Part shown: positions 1 to 5,515 of the stretch, one piece after another
How positions within the stretch are numbered: the first letter of the stretch is position 1
Layout of the letters: each line of letters starts with the position of its first letter
The notes under the pieces: model-generated
Seen by the model: the letters and a program-made list of their open reading frames with translations, nothing else
Database searches by the model: none
Told to the model about the DNA's origin: nothing
NCBI GenBank assembly: GCA_025928655.1
Contig: JAICJC010000024.1
Span: 1-35,972 of the forward strand
Source: Thermoleophilia bacterium
GTDB taxonomy: Bacteria > Actinomycetota > Thermoleophilia > Gaiellales > JAICJC01
Length of the DNA: 35,972 nucleotides
Direction of reading: 5' to 3'
Translations under genes and position numbers: made by a program

Positions 1-426
1 CATCTCAGCAAGGGCCTCGGCTTCTCCCGCGAGGACCGCGACGCGAACATCCTGCGGATCGGCTTCGTCTCGAAGCTCCTGACCCGCCACGGCGCCGGCG
101 TCATCGTCGCCGCCATCTCCCCGTACGCCGAGACCCGCGACATGGTTCGCGACATGATCGGCAGCGTCGGGAACTTCGTCGAGGTGTACGTGGCGACCTC
201 GCTGGAAGAGTGCGCCCGCCGCGACGTGAAGGGCCTCTACGCCAAGGCGTTCTCCGGCGAGATCAAGGAGTTCACCGGCGTGAGCGACCCGTACGAGGCG
301 CCGGAGCACGCCGAGGTCGTCGTCGAGACCGAGGGCCGCACGCCCGAGGAGTCCGCGGCGTTCGTCATCTCGGAGCTCGAGCGGCTGAACATCATCCCCC
401 CCGTGCTCGAGGAGGCGGTTGCCTGA
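1..426 (+). CDS. cysC: Adenylylsulfate (APS) kinase, C-terminal part, 5' truncated by window
   Basis: The reading frame is open from base 1 and ends with TGA at 424-426, so only the last 141 residues are present. APS kinase phosphorylates adenylylsulfate with ATP to give PAPS in the cytoplasm. Visible family features are LGFSREDRDANI near the start of the fragment (the APS-kinase G-F-S-x-x-D-R-x-x-N-I signature), AAISPYAETR, and the later VYVATSLEECARRDVKGLYAKA segment with the DPYEAPEHAEV block. The Walker A region lies upstream of the window. The stop overlaps the ATG of the ATP sulfurylase gene by one base (TGATG), so the two genes are translationally coupled and make successive enzymes of PAPS formation. 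Identification is firm; only the N-terminus is missing. Confidence 0.93.
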   Translation, partial: HLSKGLGFSREDRDANILRIGFVSKLLTRHGAGVIVAAISPYAETRDMVRDMIGSVGNFVEVYVATSLEECARRDVKGLYAKAFSGEIKEFTGVSDPYEAPEHAEVVVETEGRTPEESAAFVISELERLNIIPPVLEEAVA

Positions 427-1595
427 TGTCTTCGCAGACCGCACGCCAGAGCGGTGCCGGGCTGATCGCCCCGCACGGCGGTGAGCTGATCAACCGCATG
501 GTGACCGGCGACGACGCCGCCGCCCTGCGGGAGGAGGCCCAGAGCCTGCCCCGCGTGCACATGAGCGAGAAGCAGACCGCCGACCTCGACATGATCGCGT
601 CGGGGGCGCTCTCGCCGCTGACCGGCTTCATGGTGCAGGCGGACTACGACCGCGTCGTCTCCGACCTGCACCTCGAGAGCGGCCTGCCGTGGTCGCTGCC
701 CGTGACGCTGTCCATGCCGGAGAAGCCGACGGCCGACCGGCTCGCGCTCGAGAGCCACGGCGGCGAGCTGCTCGCCGTCATCGACGTGGCCGACGTGTTC
801 GAGGCCGACCGCAGCGAGGAGGCCGCCAAGGTCTTCCGCACGACCGAGGACGCCCATCCGGGCGTGGCCCAGGTGTACGCCGAGGGCAGCATCCTCGTCG
901 GCGGCGAGGTGACGGTGTTCGACCGCGTCGAGCCGGACTTCCCCGACCTGCACGCCGACCCCGCCGAGACGCGGGCGGCGTTCGCGGAGCGGGGATGGAG
1001 CCGCGTGGTCGGCTTCCAGACCCGGAACCCGGTGCACCGCGCGCACGAGTACATCCAGAAGTGCGCGCTCGAGACCGTCGACGGGCTGCTCCTGCATCCG
1101 CTGGTCGGCAAGACGAAGGGCGACGACGTGCCCGCCGAGGTGCGCGTCCGCTGCTACCGGGTGCTGCTCGAGAAGTACTACCCGGCCGACCGCACGCTCC
1201 TGGCCGCGTTCCCCGCCGCCATGCGCTACGCCGGGCCGCGCGAAGCGGTCTGGCACGCGATCTGCCGGAAGAACTACGGCTGCTCGCACTTCATCGTGGG
1301 CCGCGATCACGCCGGCGTGGGCAGCTACTACGGCACCTACGACGCGCACCGGATCTTCGACAGCTTCGAGCGGGACGAGCTCGGGGTCCAGCCGATGTTC
1401 TTCGACCACACGTTCTTCTGCAAGACGTGCGGGAACATGGGCTCGGCCAAGACGTGCCCGCATCCCGCCGAGGAGCACGTGTTCCTGTCGGGCACGAAGG
1501 TGCGGGAGATGCTCGGGCAGGGCATCGAGCCGCCGCCGGAGTTCAGCCGCCCCGAGGTGGCGCGCGTGCTGATCGACGCGTACCGCTCCAGGTAG
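426..1595 (+). CDS. sat: Sulfate adenylyltransferase (ATP sulfurylase)
   Basis: A 389-residue ATP sulfurylase of the single-subunit Sat type, not CysND. It forms APS and pyrophosphate from ATP and sulfate. The nucleotide-binding motif QTRNPVHRAHE is at about residues 198-208 and GRDHAGVG at about 291-298. A C-x2-C plus C-P-H cluster (residues about 332-346) resembles the metal-binding site of some bacterial and archaeal Sat enzymes. LSGTKVREML near the end is also typical. The ATG at 426 overlaps the cysC stop. The frame stays open further upstream, but that stretch lies inside cysC and reads as arginine-rich shadow sequence. With cysC this gives the two-step route sulfate to APS to PAPS. A strong hairpin follows at 1601-1634. 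Confidence 0.96.
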   Translation: MSSQTARQSGAGLIAPHGGELINRMVTGDDAAALREEAQSLPRVHMSEKQTADLDMIASGALSPLTGFMVQADYDRVVSDLHLESGLPWSLPVTLSMPEKPTADRLALESHGGELLAVIDVADVFEADRSEEAAKVFRTTEDAHPGVAQVYAEGSILVGGEVTVFDRVEPDFPDLHADPAETRAAFAERGWSRVVGFQTRNPVHRAHEYIQKCALETVDGLLLHPLVGKTKGDDVPAEVRVRCYRVLLEKYYPADRTLLAAFPAAMRYAGPREAVWHAICRKNYGCSHFIVGRDHAGVGSYYGTYDAHRIFDSFERDELGVQPMFFDHTFFCKTCGNMGSAKTCPHPAEEHVFLSGTKVREMLGQGIEPPPEFSRPEVARVLIDAYRSR

Positions 1596-1600
1596 GAGCC

Positions 1601-1634
1601 GGCCCCGCCCCCGCAGCCGGGTGGGGGCGGGGCC
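1601..1634 (+). terminator. Rho-independent-like terminator of cysC-sat
   Basis: A perfect 12-bp GC stem (1601-1612 with 1623-1634, GGCCCCGCCCCC / GGGGGCGGGGCC) with a 10-base loop lies six bases after the sat stop. It is followed by TTGTATT rather than a long T run. It separates cysC-sat from the first TauE gene. Confidence 0.8.
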
Positions 1635-1670
1635 TTGTATTCCCCACAAGCTCGCTTAGACTTGTCGGGT
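1635..1670 (+). promoter_or_regulatory. Promoter/operator block of first TauE gene
   Basis: TTGTAT (1635-1640), a 16-base spacer and TAGACT (1657-1662) form a sigma-70-like promoter in an AT-rich island. An inverted repeat ACAAG (1646-1650) / CTTGT (1661-1665) spans the -10. The block aligns without gaps to 2542-2577 upstream of the second TauE gene (27 of 36 positions identical by hand count). Confidence 0.65.
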
Positions 1671-1697
1671 AGGTGCTGAATCTTTTGAGAGGGAACA

Positions 1698-2495
1698 GTG
1701 ACAGGGCTTGAGCTCATCCTTGCCGGGCTCCTCGTGGGCGTGCTCGTGGGCGCGACCGGGATGGGCGCCGGATCGCTGATGGCACCGGTGCTCATCAGCA
1801 TGTTCAACGTCGGGGCCGTGGCAGCGGTCGGTACCGACCTGATGTACTCCGCCATCACGAAGCTGGTCGGCGGGGCACGGCATCTGACGCTGCGCACCGT
1901 GAACGTCGAGATCGCCCTGTGGATGGCGGCGGGCAGCGTGCCGGCCTCCGTGCTCGGCGTCGTGGCGCTCAACCGCCTGGCGGCCTCGGAGGGCGCGGCC
2001 ATCCAGAGCGACATGAAGCTCGTCATCGGCGTCGCCCTGATGCTCGTCGCGGTGACGGTGGCGGTGCGGACGTTCGTCACGATCCGCGGCATGTGGGACG
2101 CCTCGAAGGCCCCCGTCGACGCGGACGTCGTCGACATGCACCGCTACATGGCGCTCGCGATCGGCATCGTGTTCGGGTTCATCTTCGGGCTGACGTCGGT
2201 CGGCGCCGGCGCCTTCTTCGGCATGGCGCTCGTCACGATCTTCCCGCTCTCGGCCCGGCGCGTGGTCGGCACCGACCTCTTCCACGGCGCGCTCGTCACC
2301 TGCGCCGCGGCCGCAGCCTCGTACTTCCTGCTGCCGTCGATGCGCTTCTCGAGCATCGCCTACCTGACGGTGGGCTCGATCCCGGGCATCCTGATCGGCT
2401 CCCAGATCACGGTCGCGCTGCCCGAGAAGGCGCTGCGCGGGTCGCTCGCAAGCGTCCTCGCGCTCTCCAGCCTCAAGATGCTCGGCGCGTTCTAG
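1698..2495 (+). CDS. TauE/SafE family sulfite/sulfonate exporter (copy 1)
   Basis: A 265-residue polytopic inner-membrane protein of the TauE/SafE family (old DUF81), which exports sulfite, sulfoacetate or related organosulfur anions. The two family half-repeats are visible: GLLVGVLVGATGMGAGSLM at the N-terminus, and GFIFGLTSVGAGAFFGMAL in the second half after the SARRVVGTDLFHGALV block. The start is GTG 1698 with the Shine-Dalgarno sequence GAGAGGG at 1687-1693. It follows the sat terminator and has its own promoter. The neighbouring paralogue at 2612-3394 matches along its whole length (VGTDL, VPASVLG, IPGILIGS, LRGSLASVLALSSLKMLGAF). Sulfite or another sulfur anion as substrate is inferred from the family and the sat-cysC neighbourhood. 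Confidence 0.88.
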   Translation: MTGLELILAGLLVGVLVGATGMGAGSLMAPVLISMFNVGAVAAVGTDLMYSAITKLVGGARHLTLRTVNVEIALWMAAGSVPASVLGVVALNRLAASEGAAIQSDMKLVIGVALMLVAVTVAVRTFVTIRGMWDASKAPVDADVVDMHRYMALAIGIVFGFIFGLTSVGAGAFFGMALVTIFPLSARRVVGTDLFHGALVTCAAAAASYFLLPSMRFSSIAYLTVGSIPGILIGSQITVALPEKALRGSLASVLALSSLKMLGAF

Positions 2496-2496
2496 C

Positions 2497-2524
2497 GGCC
2501 GGTCGTCCGGCCCCCTTCCGGGGG
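2497..2524 (+). terminator. Hairpins after first TauE gene
   Basis: Two overlapping short hairpins follow the stop: GGCCGG-TCGT-CCGGCC at 2497-2512 and CCCCC-TTCC-GGGGG at 2511-2524. There is no T tract. They could be alternative folds or weak terminators before the second TauE promoter. Confidence 0.4.
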
Positions 2525-2541
2525 ATCCGCACGGTTGCCGG

Positions 2542-2577
2542 TTGCATTCTCCACTAGTTCGGTTATATTGGTCGGGA
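2542..2577 (+). promoter_or_regulatory. Promoter/operator block of second TauE gene
   Basis: TTGCAT (2542-2547), a 16-base spacer and TATATT (2564-2569) form a good promoter. The block is the counterpart of 1635-1670, including the downstream GTCGGG and the spacing to the GAGAGGGG ribosome-binding site at 2592-2599. Confidence 0.65.
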
Positions 2578-2611
2578 TTGTGGTAATGACCGAGAGGGGA
2601 TGTGGGACAGG

Positions 2612-3394
2612 ATGAACGTGGGACTGATGCTTGCGGGGCTCACAGTGGGCCTCCTCGTGGGGTTGACCGGCATGGGCGCCGGCTCCCTGATGACGCCGAT
2701 CCTGATCACCTTCTTCGGCATCCCGGCCGGCACGGCCGTGGGCACCGACCTGGTGTACGCGGCGGTGACCAAGATGTTCGGCGCCGCGCGCCACCACCAG
2801 CTCAAGAACGTGAACCGGGAGCTGGCGCTGTGGATGGCCACCGGGAGCGTCCCGGCGGCGTTCCTGGGCACCTACTCGCTCTACAACCTGCTCCACGCCA
2901 ACATCGACGACTGGCTCCCGAACGTGATCGGGTACACCCTCGTCGCCGTCGGCATCGCCGTCGCGATCCGGACCTTCGTGACGATCCGCGGGCTCTGGGA
3001 CGCCTCGAAGCTGCCCCGGGACGGCGAGCTGACCCGCAACCACAAGATCCTGGCGGTCACGATCGGCGCGGTGTTCGGGTTCATCCTCGGCCTGACCTCG
3101 GTCGGCTCCGGCGTTTTCTTCGGCATGGCGCTCGTCACGGTCTTCCCGCTGACCGCGCGCAAGGTCGTCGGCACCGACCTGCTGCACGCCATGATGGTGA
3201 CGCTGGCCGCCGCCGCGGGCACGATCATCTGGGGCACGCCGGACTACGGCAACGTGGGCACGATCCTGATCGGGTCGATCCCGGGCATCCTGATCGGGTC
3301 GCACTTCACCTCCCGCCTGCCCGAGCGGGCGCTGCGCGGCAGCATCGCGAGCGTCCTCGCCCTGTCCGGCCTCAAGCTGCTGGGCGCCTTCTAG
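2612..3394 (+). CDS. TauE/SafE family sulfite/sulfonate exporter (copy 2)
   Basis: A 260-residue membrane protein, paralogous to the upstream gene over its full length. Shared blocks include LTGMGAGSLMTP, AVGTDLVYAAVTK, LALWMATGSVPA, GLTSVGSGVFFGMALVTVFPLTARKVVGTDLLHAMMV and IPGILIGSHF. The start is uncertain. ATG 2600 directly abuts GAGAGGGG with no room for a normal spacer. ATG 2612 matches the paralogue's N-terminus (MNVGLMLAGLTVG against MTGLELILAGLLVG), so I chose it. It is preceded by a promoter block conserved with copy 1 and followed by a REP-type palindrome at 3404-3433 that may end transcription. Transport of sulfite or an organosulfur anion is inferred from family and context. Confidence 0.87.
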   Translation: MNVGLMLAGLTVGLLVGLTGMGAGSLMTPILITFFGIPAGTAVGTDLVYAAVTKMFGAARHHQLKNVNRELALWMATGSVPAAFLGTYSLYNLLHANIDDWLPNVIGYTLVAVGIAVAIRTFVTIRGLWDASKLPRDGELTRNHKILAVTIGAVFGFILGLTSVGSGVFFGMALVTVFPLTARKVVGTDLLHAMMVTLAAAAGTIIWGTPDYGNVGTILIGSIPGILIGSHFTSRLPERALRGSIASVLALSGLKLLGAF

Positions 3395-3403
3395 CCGAAA
3401 AGC

Positions 3404-3433
3404 GGGGACAGTCCCCGGCCGGGGACTGTCCCC
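3404..3433. repeat. REP-like palindrome, GGGGACAGTCCCC class (copy 1)
   Basis: A perfect 30-bp palindrome made of two 13-mers, GGGGACAGTCCCC (3404-3416) and GGGGACTGTCCCC (3421-3433), separated by GGCC. It lies 10 bases after the second TauE gene. The same pair with another 4-base spacer recurs at 12554-12583. It could also act as a transcription terminator. Confidence 0.85.
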
Positions 3434-3446
3434 AACGACGGCGCCG

Positions 3447-3452
3447 TACAAT
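3447..3452 (+). promoter_or_regulatory. Leaderless -10 element for the gene at 3461
   Basis: TACAAT is followed by 8 bases and then the GTG start at 3461. There is no Shine-Dalgarno sequence, so the transcript probably begins at or next to the start codon. Confidence 0.6.
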
Positions 3453-3460
3453 CCGCCGTC

Positions 3461-4159
3461 GTGCCCAGCCGCCGCACCGGCATCGCCGTCATCGCCGTCA
3501 TGCTCGCCGCCTCCGGGCTGGCGTTCCTGCGCGCCGAGCAGCTGAAGCTCGAGCGCTCGCCGGTGGGCGGCACCCGGATGCAGAAGTACTTCTCGACGAC
3601 CTGCGCGCCGGTGCGCCGGCACACCCGCTGCACCTCGCACTCGGCCCGCATGAGCTTCCGCCTGCGCAAGCCCGGGCGGGTCGCGCTCGCGGTCGTGAGC
3701 GCCTCGGGGGCGGAGGTCGAGCGGCTGACGCCGGCAGCGGGCAAGCAGATGCGCAAGGGCCGGGTCACGCTGCGCTGGGACGGGCGCACCGACGGCGGCG
3801 GCCGGGCGCCGGAGGGCACCTACCACCTGCGCGTGCACCTGCTGACCCTCGGGCGCACGATCACGATCCCGGACCCGATCGAGCTCGATCTGACGCCGCC
3901 GACCCTGACGCTGCTGAGCGCACCGGGGGCGCACGCCATCCGGTACCGCACGAGCGAGCCGGGGATCGTGCTCGTACGGGCGGCGGGAACCGGCTCGCAT
4001 GCCGGTCACGGCGCCCTCTTCCGCGGCCGCGACGGCCGCGTCGGCTTCCGCCGCACGAAGCTGGCCGGGACCGAGGTCACGGTCACGCTCGTCGCGGTCG
4101 ACCGGGCGGGGAACCGGTCGGCGCCCCTCTCGGCGGGGAGCTTCCGCCTGCCGGCGTGA
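3461..4159 (+). CDS. Exported/membrane-anchored protein with FlgD-type Ig-like domain
   Basis: A 232-residue protein starting at GTG 3461. Residues about 6-23 (TGIAVIAVMLAASGLAF) form one hydrophobic segment after a short basic stretch, so it is a signal anchor or signal peptide. The rest is predicted to be outside the membrane. Residues about 106-125 (WDGRTDGGGRAPEGTYHLRV) match the W-D-G-x-x-x-x-G-x-x-x-x-x-G-x-Y core of FlgD Ig-like domains. A second beta-rich stretch ends with VAVDRAGNRSAPLSAG, typical of bacterial Ig-like folds. Two cysteines (CAPVRRHTRC) could form a disulfide. No flagellar genes are nearby, so the domain is likely a structural or carbohydrate-associated module. Function unknown. 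It is followed within 15 bases by the PIG-L gene. Confidence 0.75.
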   Translation: MPSRRTGIAVIAVMLAASGLAFLRAEQLKLERSPVGGTRMQKYFSTTCAPVRRHTRCTSHSARMSFRLRKPGRVALAVVSASGAEVERLTPAAGKQMRKGRVTLRWDGRTDGGGRAPEGTYHLRVHLLTLGRTITIPDPIELDLTPPTLTLLSAPGAHAIRYRTSEPGIVLVRAAGTGSHAGHGALFRGRDGRVGFRRTKLAGTEVTVTLVAVDRAGNRSAPLSAGSFRLPA

Positions 4160-4173
4160 CAGAATCCGCGGCC

Positions 4174-4809
4174 ATGATCGCCGCCGGCCGCAACGTGCTC
4201 GTGCTCGCGCCGCACACCGACGACGGCGAGTTCGGCTGCGGCGGGACGATCGCGCGCCTGGTCGACGCGGGCGCCGAGGTGCGCTACGTGGCGTTCTCGA
4301 CGGCGTCGCGGTCGCTACCGCCCGGGTTCCCGTCGGACACGCTGACGCACGAGGTGCGGGCGGCGACCTCGACGCTCGGCATCCCCGAGACGCACCTGAC
4401 CGTGCACGACTTCGAGGTGCGGACGTTCCCGAGCATGCGCCAGGACATCCTCGAGATCCTGGTCGCGCTCAACGCCGACCTGCGCCCCGACCTCGTGCTG
4501 ACGCCGTCCCTGGGCGACATCCACCAGGACCACGAAACCGTCGCCCGCGAGAGCATGCGCGCGTTCAAGCGCACCACGCTGCTCGGCTACGAGATCCCGT
4601 GGAACTGCTTCAACTTCCACCAGCAGGCCTACGTCGAGCTCGACCCGGCGCAGCTCGACCGCAAGGTCGCGGCGCTCATGTGCTACCGCAGCCAGGCCCA
4701 CCGCAACTACGCCAACGAGGAGTACGTGCGCAACGTCGCCCGCACGCGGGGGATCGAAGGCGGGCGCGAGCTGGCCGAGGTCTTCGAGGTCTATCGATGG
4801 TTCTGGTGA
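4174..4809 (+). CDS. PIG-L (LmbE-type) N-acetylglucosaminyl deacetylase family protein
   Basis: A 211-residue cytoplasmic zinc hydrolase of the PIG-L/LmbE family. Members remove acetyl groups from GlcNAc-linked substrates such as mycothiol or bacillithiol precursors, or from sugar-nucleotide-derived glycans. The metal motif is APHTDDGEFGCGG (H14, D16, D17), and the second part is GDIHQDHETV (H117, D119, H120). ATG 4174 is preceded by CAGAAT and 8 bases, resembling the leaderless arrangement of the gene upstream. The alternative GTG 4156 would overlap the previous stop as GTGA but lacks a ribosome-binding site. The substrate cannot be read from sequence; the nearby glycosyltransferases fit a sugar substrate. 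The gene ends just before a palindrome-rich region. Confidence 0.87.
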   Translation: MIAAGRNVLVLAPHTDDGEFGCGGTIARLVDAGAEVRYVAFSTASRSLPPGFPSDTLTHEVRAATSTLGIPETHLTVHDFEVRTFPSMRQDILEILVALNADLRPDLVLTPSLGDIHQDHETVARESMRAFKRTTLLGYEIPWNCFNFHQQAYVELDPAQLDRKVAALMCYRSQAHRNYANEEYVRNVARTRGIEGGRELAEVFEVYRWFW

Positions 4810-4814
4810 TGGCC

Positions 4815-4884
4815 CACCAGCTGGTGACTGGCACCGGATGTGCACGCGCAGCGTGAATAGACGGTGCCTGGCACCGGTTATTCA
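4815..4884. repeat. REP-like palindromic region, GGTGCCTGGCACC class
   Basis: Palindromes are nested here: CACCAGCTGGTG (4815-4826), GGTGACTGGCACC (4823-4835), CACGC-GCA-GCGTG (4843-4855) and GGTGCCTGGCACC (4863-4875). The last is framed by TGAATA (4854-4859) and TATTCA (4879-4884), giving a 31-base hairpin. The layout of paired 13-mers with 6-base arms and one central base resembles the GGGGACAGTCCCC copies. The right end supplies the stop codon of the minus-strand gene at 4882. Confidence 0.75.
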
Positions 4885-5244
4885 TGTGATGCGTCGTCGC
4901 GGTCCGTCCCACCACGGGACCGGCGTCGCGACACGACCGTCGGCGACGCGCACGCCTTCGGCCCGAAGGCGCTCGGCGTGCTCGGCCTCGTGCCCGGGAA
5001 CGAGGCGCCCGGCTGCGTTCACCACCCTGTGCCACGGGAGCGCGCCGTCGCAGTTGGCCATCACCCGGCCCACCGCCCGCGGCGCCTCGGGCTTGCCGGC
5101 CCACTCCGCGACCCGGCCGTAGCTGGCCACCCGGCCGGCCGGGATGCGGCGCACCATCCGCTCCACCCGGCGCTCGAACGGGGTCACCGCCCCGACGATC
5201 CGGAAGCCGACCGGGAGCCCCTCGCCGTCCAATCCGCCGCTCAT
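4882..5244 (-). CDS. Alkyltransferase-like (ATL) protein of the MGMT family
   Basis: A 120-residue protein with the DNA-binding domain of O6-alkylguanine-DNA alkyltransferases: SYGRVAEWAG (residues 41-50), PRAVGRVMANC (about 55-65) and PWHRVVNAAGRL (70-81). The alkyl-acceptor cysteine of PCHRV is tryptophan here (W71), the hallmark of ATL proteins. These bind O6-alkylguanine lesions without repairing them and hand them to nucleotide excision repair. The probable arginine finger is R56. ATG 5244 was chosen because TACGAT stands 7 bases upstream. The frame remains open into the inverted-repeat element beyond 5298, which would be an implausible N-terminus. The TGA stop lies inside the REP-like hairpin, so the basic tail DGPRRRIT may be partly element-derived. 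Confidence 0.88.
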   Translation of the reverse strand: MSGGLDGEGLPVGFRIVGAVTPFERRVERMVRRIPAGRVASYGRVAEWAGKPEAPRAVGRVMANCDGALPWHRVVNAAGRLVPGHEAEHAERLRAEGVRVADGRVATPVPWWDGPRRRIT

Positions 5245-5251
5245 TCGAGCG

Positions 5252-5257
5252 ATCGTA
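5252..5257 (-). promoter_or_regulatory. Leaderless -10 of the ATL gene
   Basis: On the minus strand TACGAT stands 7 bases before ATG 5244, with no Shine-Dalgarno sequence. Confidence 0.6.
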
Positions 5258-5297
5258 CCGGCCCCGTTCCGGCCCGGGCGCCCCGGCCCGCTCACCA

Positions 5298-5502
5298 AGA
5301 TGGTTGATCTGCGAACCCCCGCGCGCCTGGACGTCAGGCTGTTGCTGGGTGTTCGGGTCGCTGGTGGTGCTGCGGCCGCGAACCGTCGCATCGCTTCGTC
5401 CTCGGTCGCGCCCATAGGACCAGCTATGAACGCTCCCTGCGTCCTTGCGCTGCTCGGCTCGCAGCCGCCCAGGACATCACGGGATCCACAGATCAACCAT
5501 CT
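5298..5502. mobile_element. MITE-like element with terminal inverted repeats
   Basis: AGATGGTTGATCTG at 5298-5311 is repeated exactly in inverted orientation as CAGATCAACCATCT at 5489-5502. Extending to 22 bases gives 18 matches. The 205-bp unit has no convincing gene inside; short open frames on both strands look like low-complexity GC reading. It fills most of the 271-base gap between the ATL gene and the glycosyltransferase. No clear target-site duplication is seen. It could be a non-autonomous element, a decayed insertion sequence, or two facing operators. The right end abuts the -10 of the next gene. Confidence 0.5.
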
Positions 5503-5507
5503 AGACT
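5502..5507 (+). promoter_or_regulatory. Leaderless -10 of the polysaccharide operon
   Basis: TAGACT is followed by 8 bases and GTG 5516. Its first T is the last base of the right inverted repeat (5489-5502), so the repeat occupies the -35 region. Confidence 0.65.
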
Positions 5508-5515
5508 GGCGTCCC

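Noticed and set aside
237-1649. Long minus-strand open frame opposite sat
   Set aside because: It is the complement of a clear ATP sulfurylase gene; its composition is typical of GC-rich antisense frames.
2600-2602. ATG 2600 as start of the second TauE gene
   Set aside because: It directly abuts the GAGAGGGG ribosome-binding site and adds residues absent from the paralogue.
4156-4158. GTG 4156 as start of the PIG-L gene
   Set aside because: It gives a GTGA overlap but lacks a ribosome-binding site. ATG 4174 has a -10-like CAGAAT at the spacing used by neighbouring genes. It remains possible.
5298-5496. N-terminal extension of the ATL protein into the inverted-repeat element
   Set aside because: The open frame continues, but the extension has no homology-like features and would place the start inside the repeat. 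ATG 5244 has a good -10 element.
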